Origin: Nocardioides sp. SYSU D00038
Lineage (GTDB): Bacteria; Actinomycetota; Actinomycetes; Propionibacteriales; Nocardioidaceae
Reading direction: 5' to 3'
Length of the DNA: 64,000 bases
NCBI RefSeq assembly: GCF_016924665.1
Contig: NZ_JAFFJT010000017.1
Coordinates: 47,854 to 111,853 of the forward strand
In this document: in pieces, positions 38,127 through 46,262 of the stretch
How positions within the stretch are numbered: the stretch's first letter is position 1
Layout: the number at the start of each line of letters is the position of its first letter
Translations under genes and position numbers: made by a program
Notes under the pieces: generated by a model
Databases searched by the model: none
The model's input: only the letters and a program-made list of their open reading frames with translations
Told to the model about the DNA's origin: nothing

Positions 38127-39623
38127 TCACCGCTGCAGCGGCAGCGCCTCGGGGGCGTGCAGTCGGACGAGGAAGCGTCCGGTGTGCGCGGGCACCCGCT
38201 GCGGCGTCGCCAGCGAGCCAAGCACCATCGCGGCGAAGGCCAGCGGCACGCTCCACGCCGCCGGCTGGGTGAGCAGCGCCGCGCCCCAGCCCGAGCCGCC
38301 GCCGTCGGCCAGCGTCCACACCACCGCGGTGCCCGACCCGACGAACCCCACCACCAGGCCCAGCACCGCGCCGACATCGGTGAGCCGGCGCCACCAGATC
38401 CCGAGCAGCAGCAGCGGGCAGAACGTCGACGCCGCCACCGCGAACGCCAGCCCGACCGCGCGCGCCACAGACACGTCCGGCAGGCCCACCGCCACCACGC
38501 ACGGCACCGCCACCGCCACCACGGCCGCCAGCCGGAACGCCGCGACCCCGTCGAGGCGCCCGCGCCGGCCCACGACGTCCTGGCTCAGCACGCCGGCGAC
38601 CGCGATCGCCAAGCCCGACGAGGTCGAGAGGAACGCCGCGAACGCGCCGGCGACCACGAGTCCGGTGAGCACGTGCCCCGGCCCGCCGTCGACCATCAGC
38701 CGGGGCAGCTCGAGCACCAGCACGTCGGAGCGCCCCTCGAGGTCGTCGGCGTAGACCCGGCCGAGCGCGCCGTAGACCGGCGGCACCAGGTAGAAGAGCC
38801 CCAGCAGCGCCAGCACGACCAGCGTGGTGCGGCGGGCGGCGCCGCCGTCGGGGTTGGTGTAGAAGCGCACCACCACGTGGGGCAGGCCCATGGTGCCGAG
38901 GAAGGTCGCGGCGATCAGCGAGTAGGTGAGGTAGAGCCCCTGACCCCCGCCGTCGGCCAGCGGCAGCGACCACGCGGCGTCGTGGACGGCGGCCCGCGGT
39001 CGCCCGTCGCCGGCCCAGACGGCCAGCAGCACCGCGGCCGGCAACAGCAGGGCCGTGAGCTTCAGCCAGTACTGGAAGGCCTGCACGAAGGTGATCGACC
39101 GCATGCCGCCGGAGGTCACGCCGGCCAGCACGATCGCCCCGACGATGAGCGGACCGAGCCACGCCGGAGCACCGACGGTCGCGCGCAGGGTCAGCCCCGC
39201 GCCCTGGAACTGGGGGAAGAGGTAGAGCCACCCGATCGCCACCACCAGCAGCGAGCAGAGCCGGCGCACCCCCTGCGACCCCAGCCGGGCCTCGGCGAAG
39301 TCGGGCAGCGTGTAGGCGCCCGAGCGGCGCAGCGGGGCGGCCACCAGCACCAGCAGCACGAGGTAGCCGGCCGTCCAGCCGACGGGGTACCAGAGCATGT
39401 CGGCGCCGAAGGTCAGCAGCAGCCCGGCGACGCCGAGGAACGACGCCGCGGAGAGGTACTCGCCGCCGATCGCGGTGGCGTTGAGCCGCGGGTTGACCGA
39501 CCTGGAGGCGACGAAGAAGTCGCTGGTGGTGCGCGAGAACCGCAGCCCCCAGGTGCCGATGGCCAGGGTGGCGACGGTGACCAGGGCGACCGCGACGATG
39601 CCCGGGGCGGCGTCGAGGGTCAC
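38127..39623 (-). CDS. Sodium:solute symporter, SSS family (second ActP-like)
   Basis: A 498-residue transporter with about thirteen helices. It shares with the 24-kb symporter the segments ATAIGGEYLSAASFLGVAG (about 48-66) and TFLGTMGLPHVVVRFYTNP, which are typical of acetate/monocarboxylate carriers, but is shorter and clearly divergent. It is the last gene of a kinase-regulator-small protein-symporter operon whose four genes all overlap by 4 bp. The solute may therefore be the compound sensed by the kinase. Confidence 0.9.
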   Translation of the reverse strand: MTLDAAPGIVAVALVTVATLAIGTWGLRFSRTTSDFFVASRSVNPRLNATAIGGEYLSAASFLGVAGLLLTFGADMLWYPVGWTAGYLVLLVLVAAPLRRSGAYTLPDFAEARLGSQGVRRLCSLLVVAIGWLYLFPQFQGAGLTLRATVGAPAWLGPLIVGAIVLAGVTSGGMRSITFVQAFQYWLKLTALLLPAAVLLAVWAGDGRPRAAVHDAAWSLPLADGGGQGLYLTYSLIAATFLGTMGLPHVVVRFYTNPDGGAARRTTLVVLALLGLFYLVPPVYGALGRVYADDLEGRSDVLVLELPRLMVDGGPGHVLTGLVVAGAFAAFLSTSSGLAIAVAGVLSQDVVGRRGRLDGVAAFRLAAVVAVAVPCVVAVGLPDVSVARAVGLAFAVAASTFCPLLLLGIWWRRLTDVGAVLGLVVGFVGSGTAVVWTLADGGGSGWGAALLTQPAAWSVPLAFAAMVLGSLATPQRVPAHTGRFLVRLHAPEALPLQR

Positions 39624-39991
39624 CGCTCCCGGTCCTCGACCAGGTCGGTGAAGGCGCGCTCGTTGCGCTCGGCCCGGCGCACGTAGATCCAGCCGAGCAG
39701 CAGCAGGTAGGGGTAGACCAGCACGCCCACCACCAGCCAGGCCAGCGGCAGCCCGAGCAGGTCGACGTCGGCCAGCGACGGCACCAGGTGGAACAGCAGC
39801 GGCCAGGCGCCCACCCCCACCGCGAGCAGCACCAGCACCCGCACCGCGAGCCAGCCCTGCTCCTGGAGCAGGCTGCCGACGTAGACGGTGCCGAGGCGCG
39901 ACTCGGAGTCGATCGCCGCCGTACGACGCACGGGGGCGCGGCGCCGCTCGGGGCCGGTGACCCGCACCCGGGGCGGGACCGGGTCGCTCAC
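39620..39991 (-). CDS. Small two-helix membrane protein, symporter partner
   Basis: A 123-residue protein with an arginine-rich N-terminus, two membrane helices (about 47-68 and 80-103) and an arginine/glutamate-rich tail (YVRRAERNERAFTDLVEDRER). It resembles the small accessory proteins (DUF485/MctB-like) that precede SSS symporters. It overlaps the response regulator upstream and the symporter downstream by 4 bp each. GTG 39991 is set by that overlap. Confidence 0.75.
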   Translation of the reverse strand: MSDPVPPRVRVTGPERRRAPVRRTAAIDSESRLGTVYVGSLLQEQGWLAVRVLVLLAVGVGAWPLLFHLVPSLADVDLLGLPLAWLVVGVLVYPYLLLLGWIYVRRAERNERAFTDLVEDRER

Positions 39992-40728
39992 GAGCCGGCC
40001 CGCTTGACCAGCAGGTCGCGCAGCTCGCGGGTGTGGCGGCGGCTGACGCCCAGCTCGGGCCCGCCGGCGCCGCCGACCACGACCGAGCAGCGGCCGGCGT
40101 CCATCCGCACCTCGCTGACGTGGGCCAGCGAGACCAGCAGCGAGCGGTGGATCCGCAGGAATCCCGCGGGCCCCCACTCCTCCTCCAGCTGGCTGAGCGG
40201 GATCCGCACCAGGTGGCTGTCGTCCCGGGTGTGCAGGCGGGCGTAGTCGCCCTGCGCCTCGACGTGGGTGATGTCGGACCGCTGCACGAAGCGGGTCACG
40301 CCACCCCGCTCGACCGGCACCTGGAGGTCGCCGCCGGGGCCGGTGCGGTCGGCGCCACCCTCCACCGACCCCACCACGCGGCGCACCGCCTCGGCGAGCC
40401 GGTCGGCGCGCACGGGCTTGAGCACGTAGTCGACCGCCTGCAGCTCGAAGGCGTCGACGGCGTGCTCGTCGTGGGCGGTGACGAAGACGATCGGCGGCGG
40501 GGTGCGGAACCGCGACAGCACCTGCGCCAGCTCCAGACCGCTCAGCCCCGGCATCTGGATGTCGAGGAAGACCGCGTCGATCCCGCTCTCCTGCAGCACC
40601 CGCAGCGCCTCGGTGGCGGTGTCGCAGGTCTGCACCGCGGCGACCCGCGGGTCCTGGCGCAGCAGGTAGGCGAGCTCGTCGAGGGCCGGCCGCTCGTCGT
40701 CGACCACCAGCACGGTCAGCGGGCTCAC
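39988..40728 (-). CDS. LytTR-family response regulator
   Basis: A 246-residue regulator. The receiver domain (1-120) has the phosphorylated aspartate D56 in VFLDIQMPGLSG, and the C-terminal LytTR DNA-binding domain (about 140-240) contains ITHVEAQGDYARLHT and FLRIHRSLLVSLAHV. It is cotranscribed with a LytS-like kinase and would bind direct repeats near target promoters, probably that of its own operon with the symporter; the target is inferred. GTG 40728 overlaps the kinase stop. Confidence 0.92.
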   Translation of the reverse strand: MSPLTVLVVDDERPALDELAYLLRQDPRVAAVQTCDTATEALRVLQESGIDAVFLDIQMPGLSGLELAQVLSRFRTPPPIVFVTAHDEHAVDAFELQAVDYVLKPVRADRLAEAVRRVVGSVEGGADRTGPGGDLQVPVERGGVTRFVQRSDITHVEAQGDYARLHTRDDSHLVRIPLSQLEEEWGPAGFLRIHRSLLVSLAHVSEVRMDAGRCSVVVGGAGGPELGVSRRHTRELRDLLVKRAGS

Positions 40729-41840
40729 ACGTGCACCCCCGGCGCGAACTTCGGCACCCGCACGGTCACCTTGGTGCCCGCGCCCGGCGCGGTCTCGACC
40801 ACCAGGCCGTGCTCGTCGCCGTAGGCGTTGCGCAGCCGGGCGTCGACGTTGCCGAGGCCCACCGAGTCGAGCGCCGCGTCGCCGGCCAGCGCGCGCCGCA
40901 CCTTGTCGGGGTCCTCGCCGATGCCGTCGTCCTCCACCTCGATCACGCACTCCTGCCCGCGGTCGCTCGCGCCGATCCGGATGTGGCCCTGGCCGGTGCC
41001 GCCCTCGAGGCCGTGGCGTACGGCGTTCTCGACCAGGGGCTGGATGCACAGGAAGGGTACGGCGACGGGCAGCACCTCCGGGGCGATCGCCAGCGTCACC
41101 CGGAGCCGGTCGCCGAACCGGGCCTGCTCGAGCAGCAGGTAGCGCTCGACGCTGCGCAGCTCCTCGGCGAGCGTCGTGTACTCGCCGTGCCGTCGGAAGG
41201 AGTAGCGGGTGAAGTCGGCGAACTCCAGCAGCAGGTCGCGGGCCCGGTCGGGGTCGGTGCGCACGAAGCTCGCGATCGCGCCGAGGCTGTTGTAGATGAA
41301 GTGGGGGCTGATCTGGGCCCGCAGCGCCCGCACCTCGGCCTCCATCAGCCGGGTGCGGCTGGCGTCGAGCTCGGCCAGCTCGAGCTGGCCGCTCACCCAG
41401 CGCGCGACCTCGTCGGCGGCCCGGGCCAGCCCCGCGGTGTGGTACGGCGCGAACGCCTGCAGCGTGCCGACCACCCGCTCCTCCACGACCAGCGGACTGA
41501 CCACGGCGGTGCGGATCGGGCAGCCGGTCTCCTCGCACGGCAGGTCGCTGCGGTCGAAGACCCGGGTGTCGCCGCGCTCGACCGCCTCGGCAGCCAGCGC
41601 CGTGACCCGGTCGGCGTGGTGGTCGCCGGTGCCGTCCCACGACAACAGCCCGGCGGTGTCGGTGATCGCCAGGGCCGGTGCGCCGAGCAGCGCGCGCAGG
41701 TGGCGGATCGAGCGCTCGGCGCTGTCCTCGGTGAGCCCCTCCCGCAGCGCCGGGCTCGCCAGCGACGCGGTGTGGAGGGTGCGGAACGTCGCCCGGTCGG
41801 CATCGGTGCCGAGCCGGGGACGCCGCCACGGGCGACTCAC
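40725..41840 (-). CDS. LytS-type sensor histidine kinase with GAF domain
   Basis: A 371-residue soluble kinase. An N-terminal GAF-like domain (about 40-160) contains CEETGCPIRTAVVSPLVVEE with two cysteines that could be redox- or ligand-sensitive. The His_kinase domain (PF06580) has the phosphoacceptor in ISPHFIYNSLGAI (about 187-199), and the HATPase follows with PLVENAVRHG. No membrane helices are seen, so it senses a cytosolic signal. It is the first gene of the operon with the LytTR regulator, small protein and symporter. Confidence 0.9.
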   Translation of the reverse strand: MSRPWRRPRLGTDADRATFRTLHTASLASPALREGLTEDSAERSIRHLRALLGAPALAITDTAGLLSWDGTGDHHADRVTALAAEAVERGDTRVFDRSDLPCEETGCPIRTAVVSPLVVEERVVGTLQAFAPYHTAGLARAADEVARWVSGQLELAELDASRTRLMEAEVRALRAQISPHFIYNSLGAIASFVRTDPDRARDLLLEFADFTRYSFRRHGEYTTLAEELRSVERYLLLEQARFGDRLRVTLAIAPEVLPVAVPFLCIQPLVENAVRHGLEGGTGQGHIRIGASDRGQECVIEVEDDGIGEDPDKVRRALAGDAALDSVGLGNVDARLRNAYGDEHGLVVETAPGAGTKVTVRVPKFAPGVHV

Positions 41841-41904
41841 GCGCCTGTCCTCACCTGCCCATCCTCACCGGGCCGGTGGGGCGGGCGCCAGCACCCCGGG
41901 GTGG

Positions 41905-42275
41905 GGGCGGGGTGGCGGTGGGTGGGCCGCGGTTGTGCGTGTGCGAACGGAGGCCTGCTCACCGCTGCCCGGGGGGTAGGGGCGGGGTGGCGGTGAGTGA
42001 GCCGCCGTTGTGCGCATGGAATCGGAGGCCTGCTCACCGCTGCCGTGGGGTGAGACGGGGTAGCGGTGAGTGAGCCGTCGTTGTGCGCTCGGAGACGGAG
42101 GTCTGGTCACCGCTGCCGGGGGGTCAGGCGGGGTGGCGGTGAGTGAGCCGCCGTTGTGCGTGTGGAATCGGAGGCCTGCTCACCGCTGCCGGGGGGTGGG
42201 GCGGGGTGGCGGTGAGTCAGCCGCGGTTGTGCGCTCGGAGACGGAGGCCTGCGCACCGCGGCCCGGGGCGCGGCA
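41905..42275. repeat. Five tandem 73-75-bp hairpin units
   Basis: Units begin with GGTGGCGGTG (or a variant) at 41911, 41986, 42059, 42132 and 42205, a spacing of 75, 73, 73 and 73 bp. Each carries GGCGGTGAG-type and CTCACCGC-type arms about 45 bases apart, able to form a hairpin, and a central segment (TTGTGCG...GGAGGCCTG) with two alternating variants. They fill most of the 451-bp gene-free region 41841-42291 upstream of the kinase operon and downstream of the methyltransferase. Confidence 0.88.
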
Positions 42276-42291
42276 CGCCCCCAGCGACCCG

Positions 42292-43140
42292 TCAGCGGAA
42301 GTCGATGAGCAGCAGCTCGGTATCGGTGCCGTCGGAGGCGACGGGCTCGCTGAGGTCGATCTCCTGCTCGCGCAGCGGCTCCGGCTCGGCCTGCGGCGCC
42401 ACGACCTCCGCGGTGAGCGCGTGCGACGTCCAGGGCAGCTGCATGCCGTCCATGCCTCGACCGTAGTCGTCGTAGAAGGCCACGACCTCGGTGAGGCGGG
42501 CCTCGCGCTCGGCCTCGGGCAGCGCCGCGATCGCGGAGCGCGACAGCGCGAGGTCGCGCACCGAGTCGCGGTCGATGACCTGCCAGAACCGCTCGGTGTC
42601 GAGCTCGGGCTCGCCGAACAGCCCGCTCGCGGCCAGCACCTCGGCCCAGTCGTCGTGGTCGCCGACCTCACCCATCACCCGGCCCAGCCGCTTGACCCAC
42701 GGGATCCGCTCGTCGCGGCTGTTCCAGAGCAGCGCCAGGCGGCCCCCGGGGCGGGTGACCCGGGCGATCTCGGGCAGGGCGCGGGCGTGGTCGAACCAGT
42801 GGAACGCCTGCCCCGCCACGACCAGGTCGTGCTCGCGGTCGCCGGCCGGGATCTCCTCGGCCGGGGCCTGCGAGGTGCGGACGTCGGGGAGCCGGCGGGC
42901 CAGCACGTCGAGCATTCGCCGGTCGGGGTCGGTGGCGTGCACGTCGTGGCCGAGCGCCACGAGCTGCTCGGTGAGCTTGCCGGTGCCGGCGCCGAGCTCG
43001 AGCACCGAGAGCGGCCGGGGGCCGGTGAGCCGGGCAACCAGCTCGCGGGGGTACGACGGCCGCCCCCGGTCGTAGGCGACGGCGACGCCACCGAACGACC
43101 GCCCGGGGCGGTCCGTGGCTGGCTGCTGGTCGTCACTCAT
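42292..43140 (-). CDS. Class I SAM-dependent methyltransferase
   Basis: A 282-residue methyltransferase of the UbiE/type-11 kind. Motif I is LSVLELGAGTGKLTEQLV (about 43-60), and the post-motif WFDHARALPEIARVTRPGGRLALLWN (about 115-140) is characteristic of this group. The N-terminus RSFGGVAVAYDRGRPSYP is also usual. The substrate is unknown. It is divergent from the Fic-like gene with 35 bp between. Confidence 0.9.
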   Translation of the reverse strand: MSDDQQPATDRPGRSFGGVAVAYDRGRPSYPRELVARLTGPRPLSVLELGAGTGKLTEQLVALGHDVHATDPDRRMLDVLARRLPDVRTSQAPAEEIPAGDREHDLVVAGQAFHWFDHARALPEIARVTRPGGRLALLWNSRDERIPWVKRLGRVMGEVGDHDDWAEVLAASGLFGEPELDTERFWQVIDRDSVRDLALSRSAIAALPEAEREARLTEVVAFYDDYGRGMDGMQLPWTSHALTAEVVAPQAEPEPLREQEIDLSEPVASDGTDTELLLIDFR

Positions 43141-43175
43141 CACCGCGAGGCTACCGGCCGGATAGCCTTCCGCCC

Positions 43176-43907
43176 GTGACCTCGGACCCCTTGTCGTGGC
43201 TGGTGTCCCTCGAGGGGGTGGGCTCGGCCCACGCCGCCGCCCGCGACGGTATCGACGTCGTGCTGCGCGACCGGGGCCTGCGCCGCACCTCCCCGGAGAC
43301 CACGGCCGAGTCGCTGCTGCGCGGGGCCCGGGCCAGCGCGGTGCTGGAGGGGTCGCGCTCGACGCTGGCCGAGGTGCGCTCCGGCGCGGGCGACGCGGTC
43401 GCCCAGGCCGCGCTCCGGGTCTCGACTGAGCTGCTCGGGCTCGCCCCCGCGCTGCGCACGCAACCGCTGCAGGCGCTGGCCCGGCTGCACGCCCTCGCCG
43501 CCCGCGGCGTGCTCGCCGACGACGAGCTCGGCCGGCCCCGCGACGCCGCCTCGGCCGCACGGCTGCGCTCGCTCGCGACCGTGCTGACCTCCGACACCTC
43601 GGCGCCGGCGCTCGTGGTGGCCGCGCTGGTGCACGCCGACCTCGCCACGGTGGCGCCGTTCCCGTCGCACAACGGGATCGTCGCCCGCGCCGCCGAGCGG
43701 CTGCTGCTCTCGGTGCGCGGCGTCGACGAGAAGTCGTTGGTGGTGCCGGAGGCCGGGCACCTGGCGTTGCGCGCGGCGTACGAGTCGAACCTGCGCGGCT
43801 ACCGAGACGGCGGCGACGCCGGCATCCACGCCTGGCTGCTCTACGCCGCCGAGGCGTACGCCGCGGGCGCGGAGGCCTCGCCGCTGCGGCGGGCCGCCGA
43901 GGACTGA
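43176..43907 (+). CDS. Degenerate Fic-fold protein
   Basis: A 243-residue helical protein that looks like a Fic domain with the wrong catalytic residues. The inhibitory motif S-x3-E-G is present at residues 54-59 (SAVLEG). The active-site motif HxFx(D/E)GNGRxxR corresponds to APFPSHNGIVAR at 160-171, so the catalytic histidine is Ala160, the acid is Ser164 and the phosphate-binding arginine is Ile168; F162, N166, G167 and R171 remain. AMPylation is therefore unlikely. Its place beside the HAD and ssd/tad genes is conserved in actinobacteria, where it is often labelled oxidoreductase without clear reason. Confidence 0.75.
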   Translation: MTSDPLSWLVSLEGVGSAHAAARDGIDVVLRDRGLRRTSPETTAESLLRGARASAVLEGSRSTLAEVRSGAGDAVAQAALRVSTELLGLAPALRTQPLQALARLHALAARGVLADDELGRPRDAASAARLRSLATVLTSDTSAPALVVAALVHADLATVAPFPSHNGIVARAAERLLLSVRGVDEKSLVVPEAGHLALRAAYESNLRGYRDGGDAGIHAWLLYAAEAYAAGAEASPLRRAAED

Positions 43908-43962
43908 CCCGCCGAGGACCGACGCGGCCGGGCCGCGCCGGCGAACCTGCTCCGGACATGCA

Positions 43963-43997
43963 GGTGGCACCCGAGTCTTGAGGACTCGAGTGCCACC
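43963..43997. terminator. Hairpin after the Fic-like gene
   Basis: GGTGGCACCCGAGTC (43963-43977), loop TTGAG, and GACTCGAGTGCCACC (43983-43997) form a 15-bp stem with a single mismatch, 55 bases after the stop. There is no T tract, as in many actinobacterial terminators. Confidence 0.65.
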
Positions 43998-44194
43998 GCT
44001 GACACGTGGATCGTGGGCTACCAGGCGTGCACTGATCTTCTTGCTGCCCCGGACGGATTCCGGTCGACAGGCGCCCTCAACGAAGGGAGATCGCCGCGTG
44101 GGTACCCGATCCTCGTGTGCGTCTCTGGAGTTGTTGCCCCTGTTTCTACGCCCCTTCCGCGGGCACATCAAGGTCTTGATTTGGCCGTCGGGAG
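43998..44194. other. Gene-free segment with lower GC
   Basis: This part of the 341-bp intergenic region has visibly more A and T than its surroundings (for example CACTGATCTTCTTGCTGCCC and GTTGTTGCCCCTGTTTCTAC). I found no start with a ribosome site followed by a plausible protein. It lies between two convergent terminators. A small RNA or a remnant of an inserted element would explain it, but neither is shown. Confidence 0.4.
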
Positions 44195-44226
44195 GGAGGA
44201 CAGTCGGTGGTTGGGCCCTGTCCTCC
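44195..44226 (-). terminator. Hairpin after the HAD gene
   Basis: GGAGGACAG (44195-44203) and CTGTCCTCC (44218-44226) form a perfect 9-bp stem, 22 bases beyond the minus-strand stop at 44249. It probably ends the HAD transcript. Confidence 0.55.
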
Positions 44227-44248
44227 GCGCCGTCCCGGGTGGGTCCGC

Positions 44249-45082
44249 TCAGGCGCCGATCCGGCGCTTGCGGGCACTCGCCCACAGCACGCCGCCGACC
44301 GCCACGACGCCGCCCACCGCGAGCGCGGCCAGGGTCGGCTTCGCCGGCGGCAGCGGCACCCGGGAGCGCAGCGCGACCGGCTTGGTGAACACCAGCACCG
44401 GCCAGTCGCGCGAGACCGCGACCCGGCGCAGCTCGCGGTCGGGGTTCACCGCGTGCGGGTGGCCCACCGCCGCGAGCATCGGCTCGTCGGTGATCGAGTC
44501 GCTGTAGGCGAAGCACCCGGCGAGGTCGTAGCCCCGCTCCTCGGCGAGCCGGCGGATGGCCTCGGCCTTCTCCTCGGCGTAGGCGTAGTAGTCGATCTCG
44601 CCGGTGAACCGTCCGTCGACCACCTCGAGCCGGGTGGCGATCACGTCGTCGGCGCCGAGCATCTCCCCGATCGGCTCGACCAGCTCGACGCCGGAGGTCG
44701 ACACGATCACCACGTCGTGGCCCTGCGCGTGGTGGCCCTCGATGAGCGAGACCGCCTCGTCGTAGACGAGCGGGTCGACGATCGTGTGCAGGGTCTCGGC
44801 GACGATCTCCTTGACCGTCGCGACGTCCCAGCCGGCGCACAGCGCGGACATGAACGCCCGCATCTTCTCCATCTGGTCGTGGTCGGCGCCGCCGGTGACG
44901 TAGACGAACTGGGCGTACGCCGAGCGCAGCACGTGGCGCCGCGAGATCAGCCCACCCGCTTGGAACGGCTTGGTGAACGCCATCGTGCTCGACTTGGCGA
45001 TGATCGTCTTGTCGAGGTCGAAGAACGCCGCGGTCCGGCCCCGTCCCGGGTGCGGGCGGACGGCCCGGTCGCCGGTCTCCAT
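44249..45082 (-). CDS. HAD-IB family hydrolase (SerB-like), membrane-anchored
   Basis: A 277-residue phosphatase. The nucleophile motif is AAFFDLDKTIIAKSS (about 17-31), motif II is VIVSTSG, and motif III/IV is CFAYSDSITDEPML; this is the HAD-IB/SerB-like set also found in Rv3661 of mycobacteria. A C-terminal membrane helix (LAALAVGGVVAVGGVLW) followed by basic residues anchors it. The substrate is unknown. It is divergent from the Ssd/tad operon as in mycobacteria. Confidence 0.9.
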   Translation of the reverse strand: METGDRAVRPHPGRGRTAAFFDLDKTIIAKSSTMAFTKPFQAGGLISRRHVLRSAYAQFVYVTGGADHDQMEKMRAFMSALCAGWDVATVKEIVAETLHTIVDPLVYDEAVSLIEGHHAQGHDVVIVSTSGVELVEPIGEMLGADDVIATRLEVVDGRFTGEIDYYAYAEEKAEAIRRLAEERGYDLAGCFAYSDSITDEPMLAAVGHPHAVNPDRELRRVAVSRDWPVLVFTKPVALRSRVPLPPAKPTLAALAVGGVVAVGGVLWASARKRRIGA

Positions 45083-45203
45083 GCCCCCATCGTAGGTGTG
45101 CACCGGGCCACCAGGTGTCCACATGCGGCCTCCGGTCCGGGTTTTCCACCGGCCGCGCTCCGGCCGGCGTGGACCGTCCGGGGTCGGGGGCAGCGTCGTC
45201 CGC

Positions 45204-46262
45204 ATGACCACTCCGCTGTTCGCCACCCGTGACCAGACCCTCCTCGACGAGCTGCTGCGGCTCGCCGCCGCTGCCGGCGTCCGCCCCGACGTCGCCGCCG
45301 ACGCGGCCGCGGCACTGCGCGGCTGGGCGGGGGCCGGGCTGGTGCTGGTCGGTGCCGACCTGGCCGCCGAGGTGGCCAGGCTGATGCCCCCGCGCCGCCC
45401 CGGCGTCCACGTCGTCGCGTGGGGCGTGGTGCCCGACGACCTGTTCCGCGCGGCGCTGGCGGTGGGCGCCGAGAGCGTGGTCGGCCTGCCCGCATCCGCC
45501 GCCTGGCTCACCGAGACGCTCACCGACCTCGGCGACGCCGGCCCTCCGGCCACCACGCTGGGCGTGCTGGGCGGCTCGGGCGGGGCCGGCGCGACGACCT
45601 TCGCCGGCGCGCTCGCCCAGGTCGCCGCCGCTGGTGGCGACCGGGTGCTGGCCGTCGACGCCGACCCGCTCGGCCCCGGTCTCGACCGGGTGCTCGGCCT
45701 GGAGCACGTCGACGGCGTGCGGTGGGAGGCCCTGTGCCAGACCACCGGCCGACTCTCGGCCCGGTCGCTGCGCGACGCCGTGCCGCGCCGGTCGGGCGTG
45801 GGCGTGCTGACCTGGCAGGCGCACCGCCGGGGCGCCACCCCGCCGACGCTGCAGGCGTTCGCGGTGCGCGAGGCGCTGTCGGCCGGGGCGCGCGGTCACG
45901 ACGTCGTGGTCGTCGACCTGCCCCGCCACGTCGACGGGGTGGTCGACGAGGTGGTCAGCCGCTGCGACCGGGTGCTGCTCGTGGTGTCGCCGTCGGTGTC
46001 CGGCACGGCGGCCGCGGTGCGCACCGTCGCCCGGTTCCCCGACCGGTCCCGGCTGGCCGCGGTCGTGCGCGGCGGCGCGGTCGACCCCGACCGGGTCGGT
46101 CGGGTGCTCGGCGTACCGGTGCTGGCCACGATGCGCGACCAGCGCGGCCTGGCCGAGTCGATCGACCTCGGCCTCGGACCGGTCCGCTCGACGCGCGGGC
46201 CGCTGGGCCGGGCCGCCCGCGAGGTGCTGGGCCTGCGGCGGCCGGTGGGAGCGGTCGCGTGA
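45204..46262 (+). CDS. Ssd/CpaE-like septum-site/pilus-localisation protein
   Basis: A 352-residue MinD-superfamily protein with an N-terminal receiver-like domain (about 1-105) and a P-loop-type domain. The deviant Walker A reads GGSGGAGATT (about 121-130): the glycines are kept, but both lysines expected of MinD/ParA are missing, as known for Ssd relatives, so ATP hydrolysis is doubtful. Switch and downstream motifs (VLAVDADPLGPGLD, VVVVDLPRH) are kept. It heads the tad operon (Rv3660c-like order) and overlaps tadA by 4 bp. It probably positions the pilus or secretion machine. Confidence 0.87.
   Translation: MTTPLFATRDQTLLDELLRLAAAAGVRPDVAADAAAALRGWAGAGLVLVGADLAAEVARLMPPRRPGVHVVAWGVVPDDLFRAALAVGAESVVGLPASAAWLTETLTDLGDAGPPATTLGVLGGSGGAGATTFAGALAQVAAAGGDRVLAVDADPLGPGLDRVLGLEHVDGVRWEALCQTTGRLSARSLRDAVPRRSGVGVLTWQAHRRGATPPTLQAFAVREALSAGARGHDVVVVDLPRHVDGVVDEVVSRCDRVLLVVSPSVSGTAAAVRTVARFPDRSRLAAVVRGGAVDPDRVGRVLGVPVLATMRDQRGLAESIDLGLGPVRSTRGPLGRAAREVLGLRRPVGAVA

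Noticed and set aside
41905..42275. CRISPR array
   Set aside because: The units are repeats throughout, with no unique spacers of constant length, and no cas gene is present.
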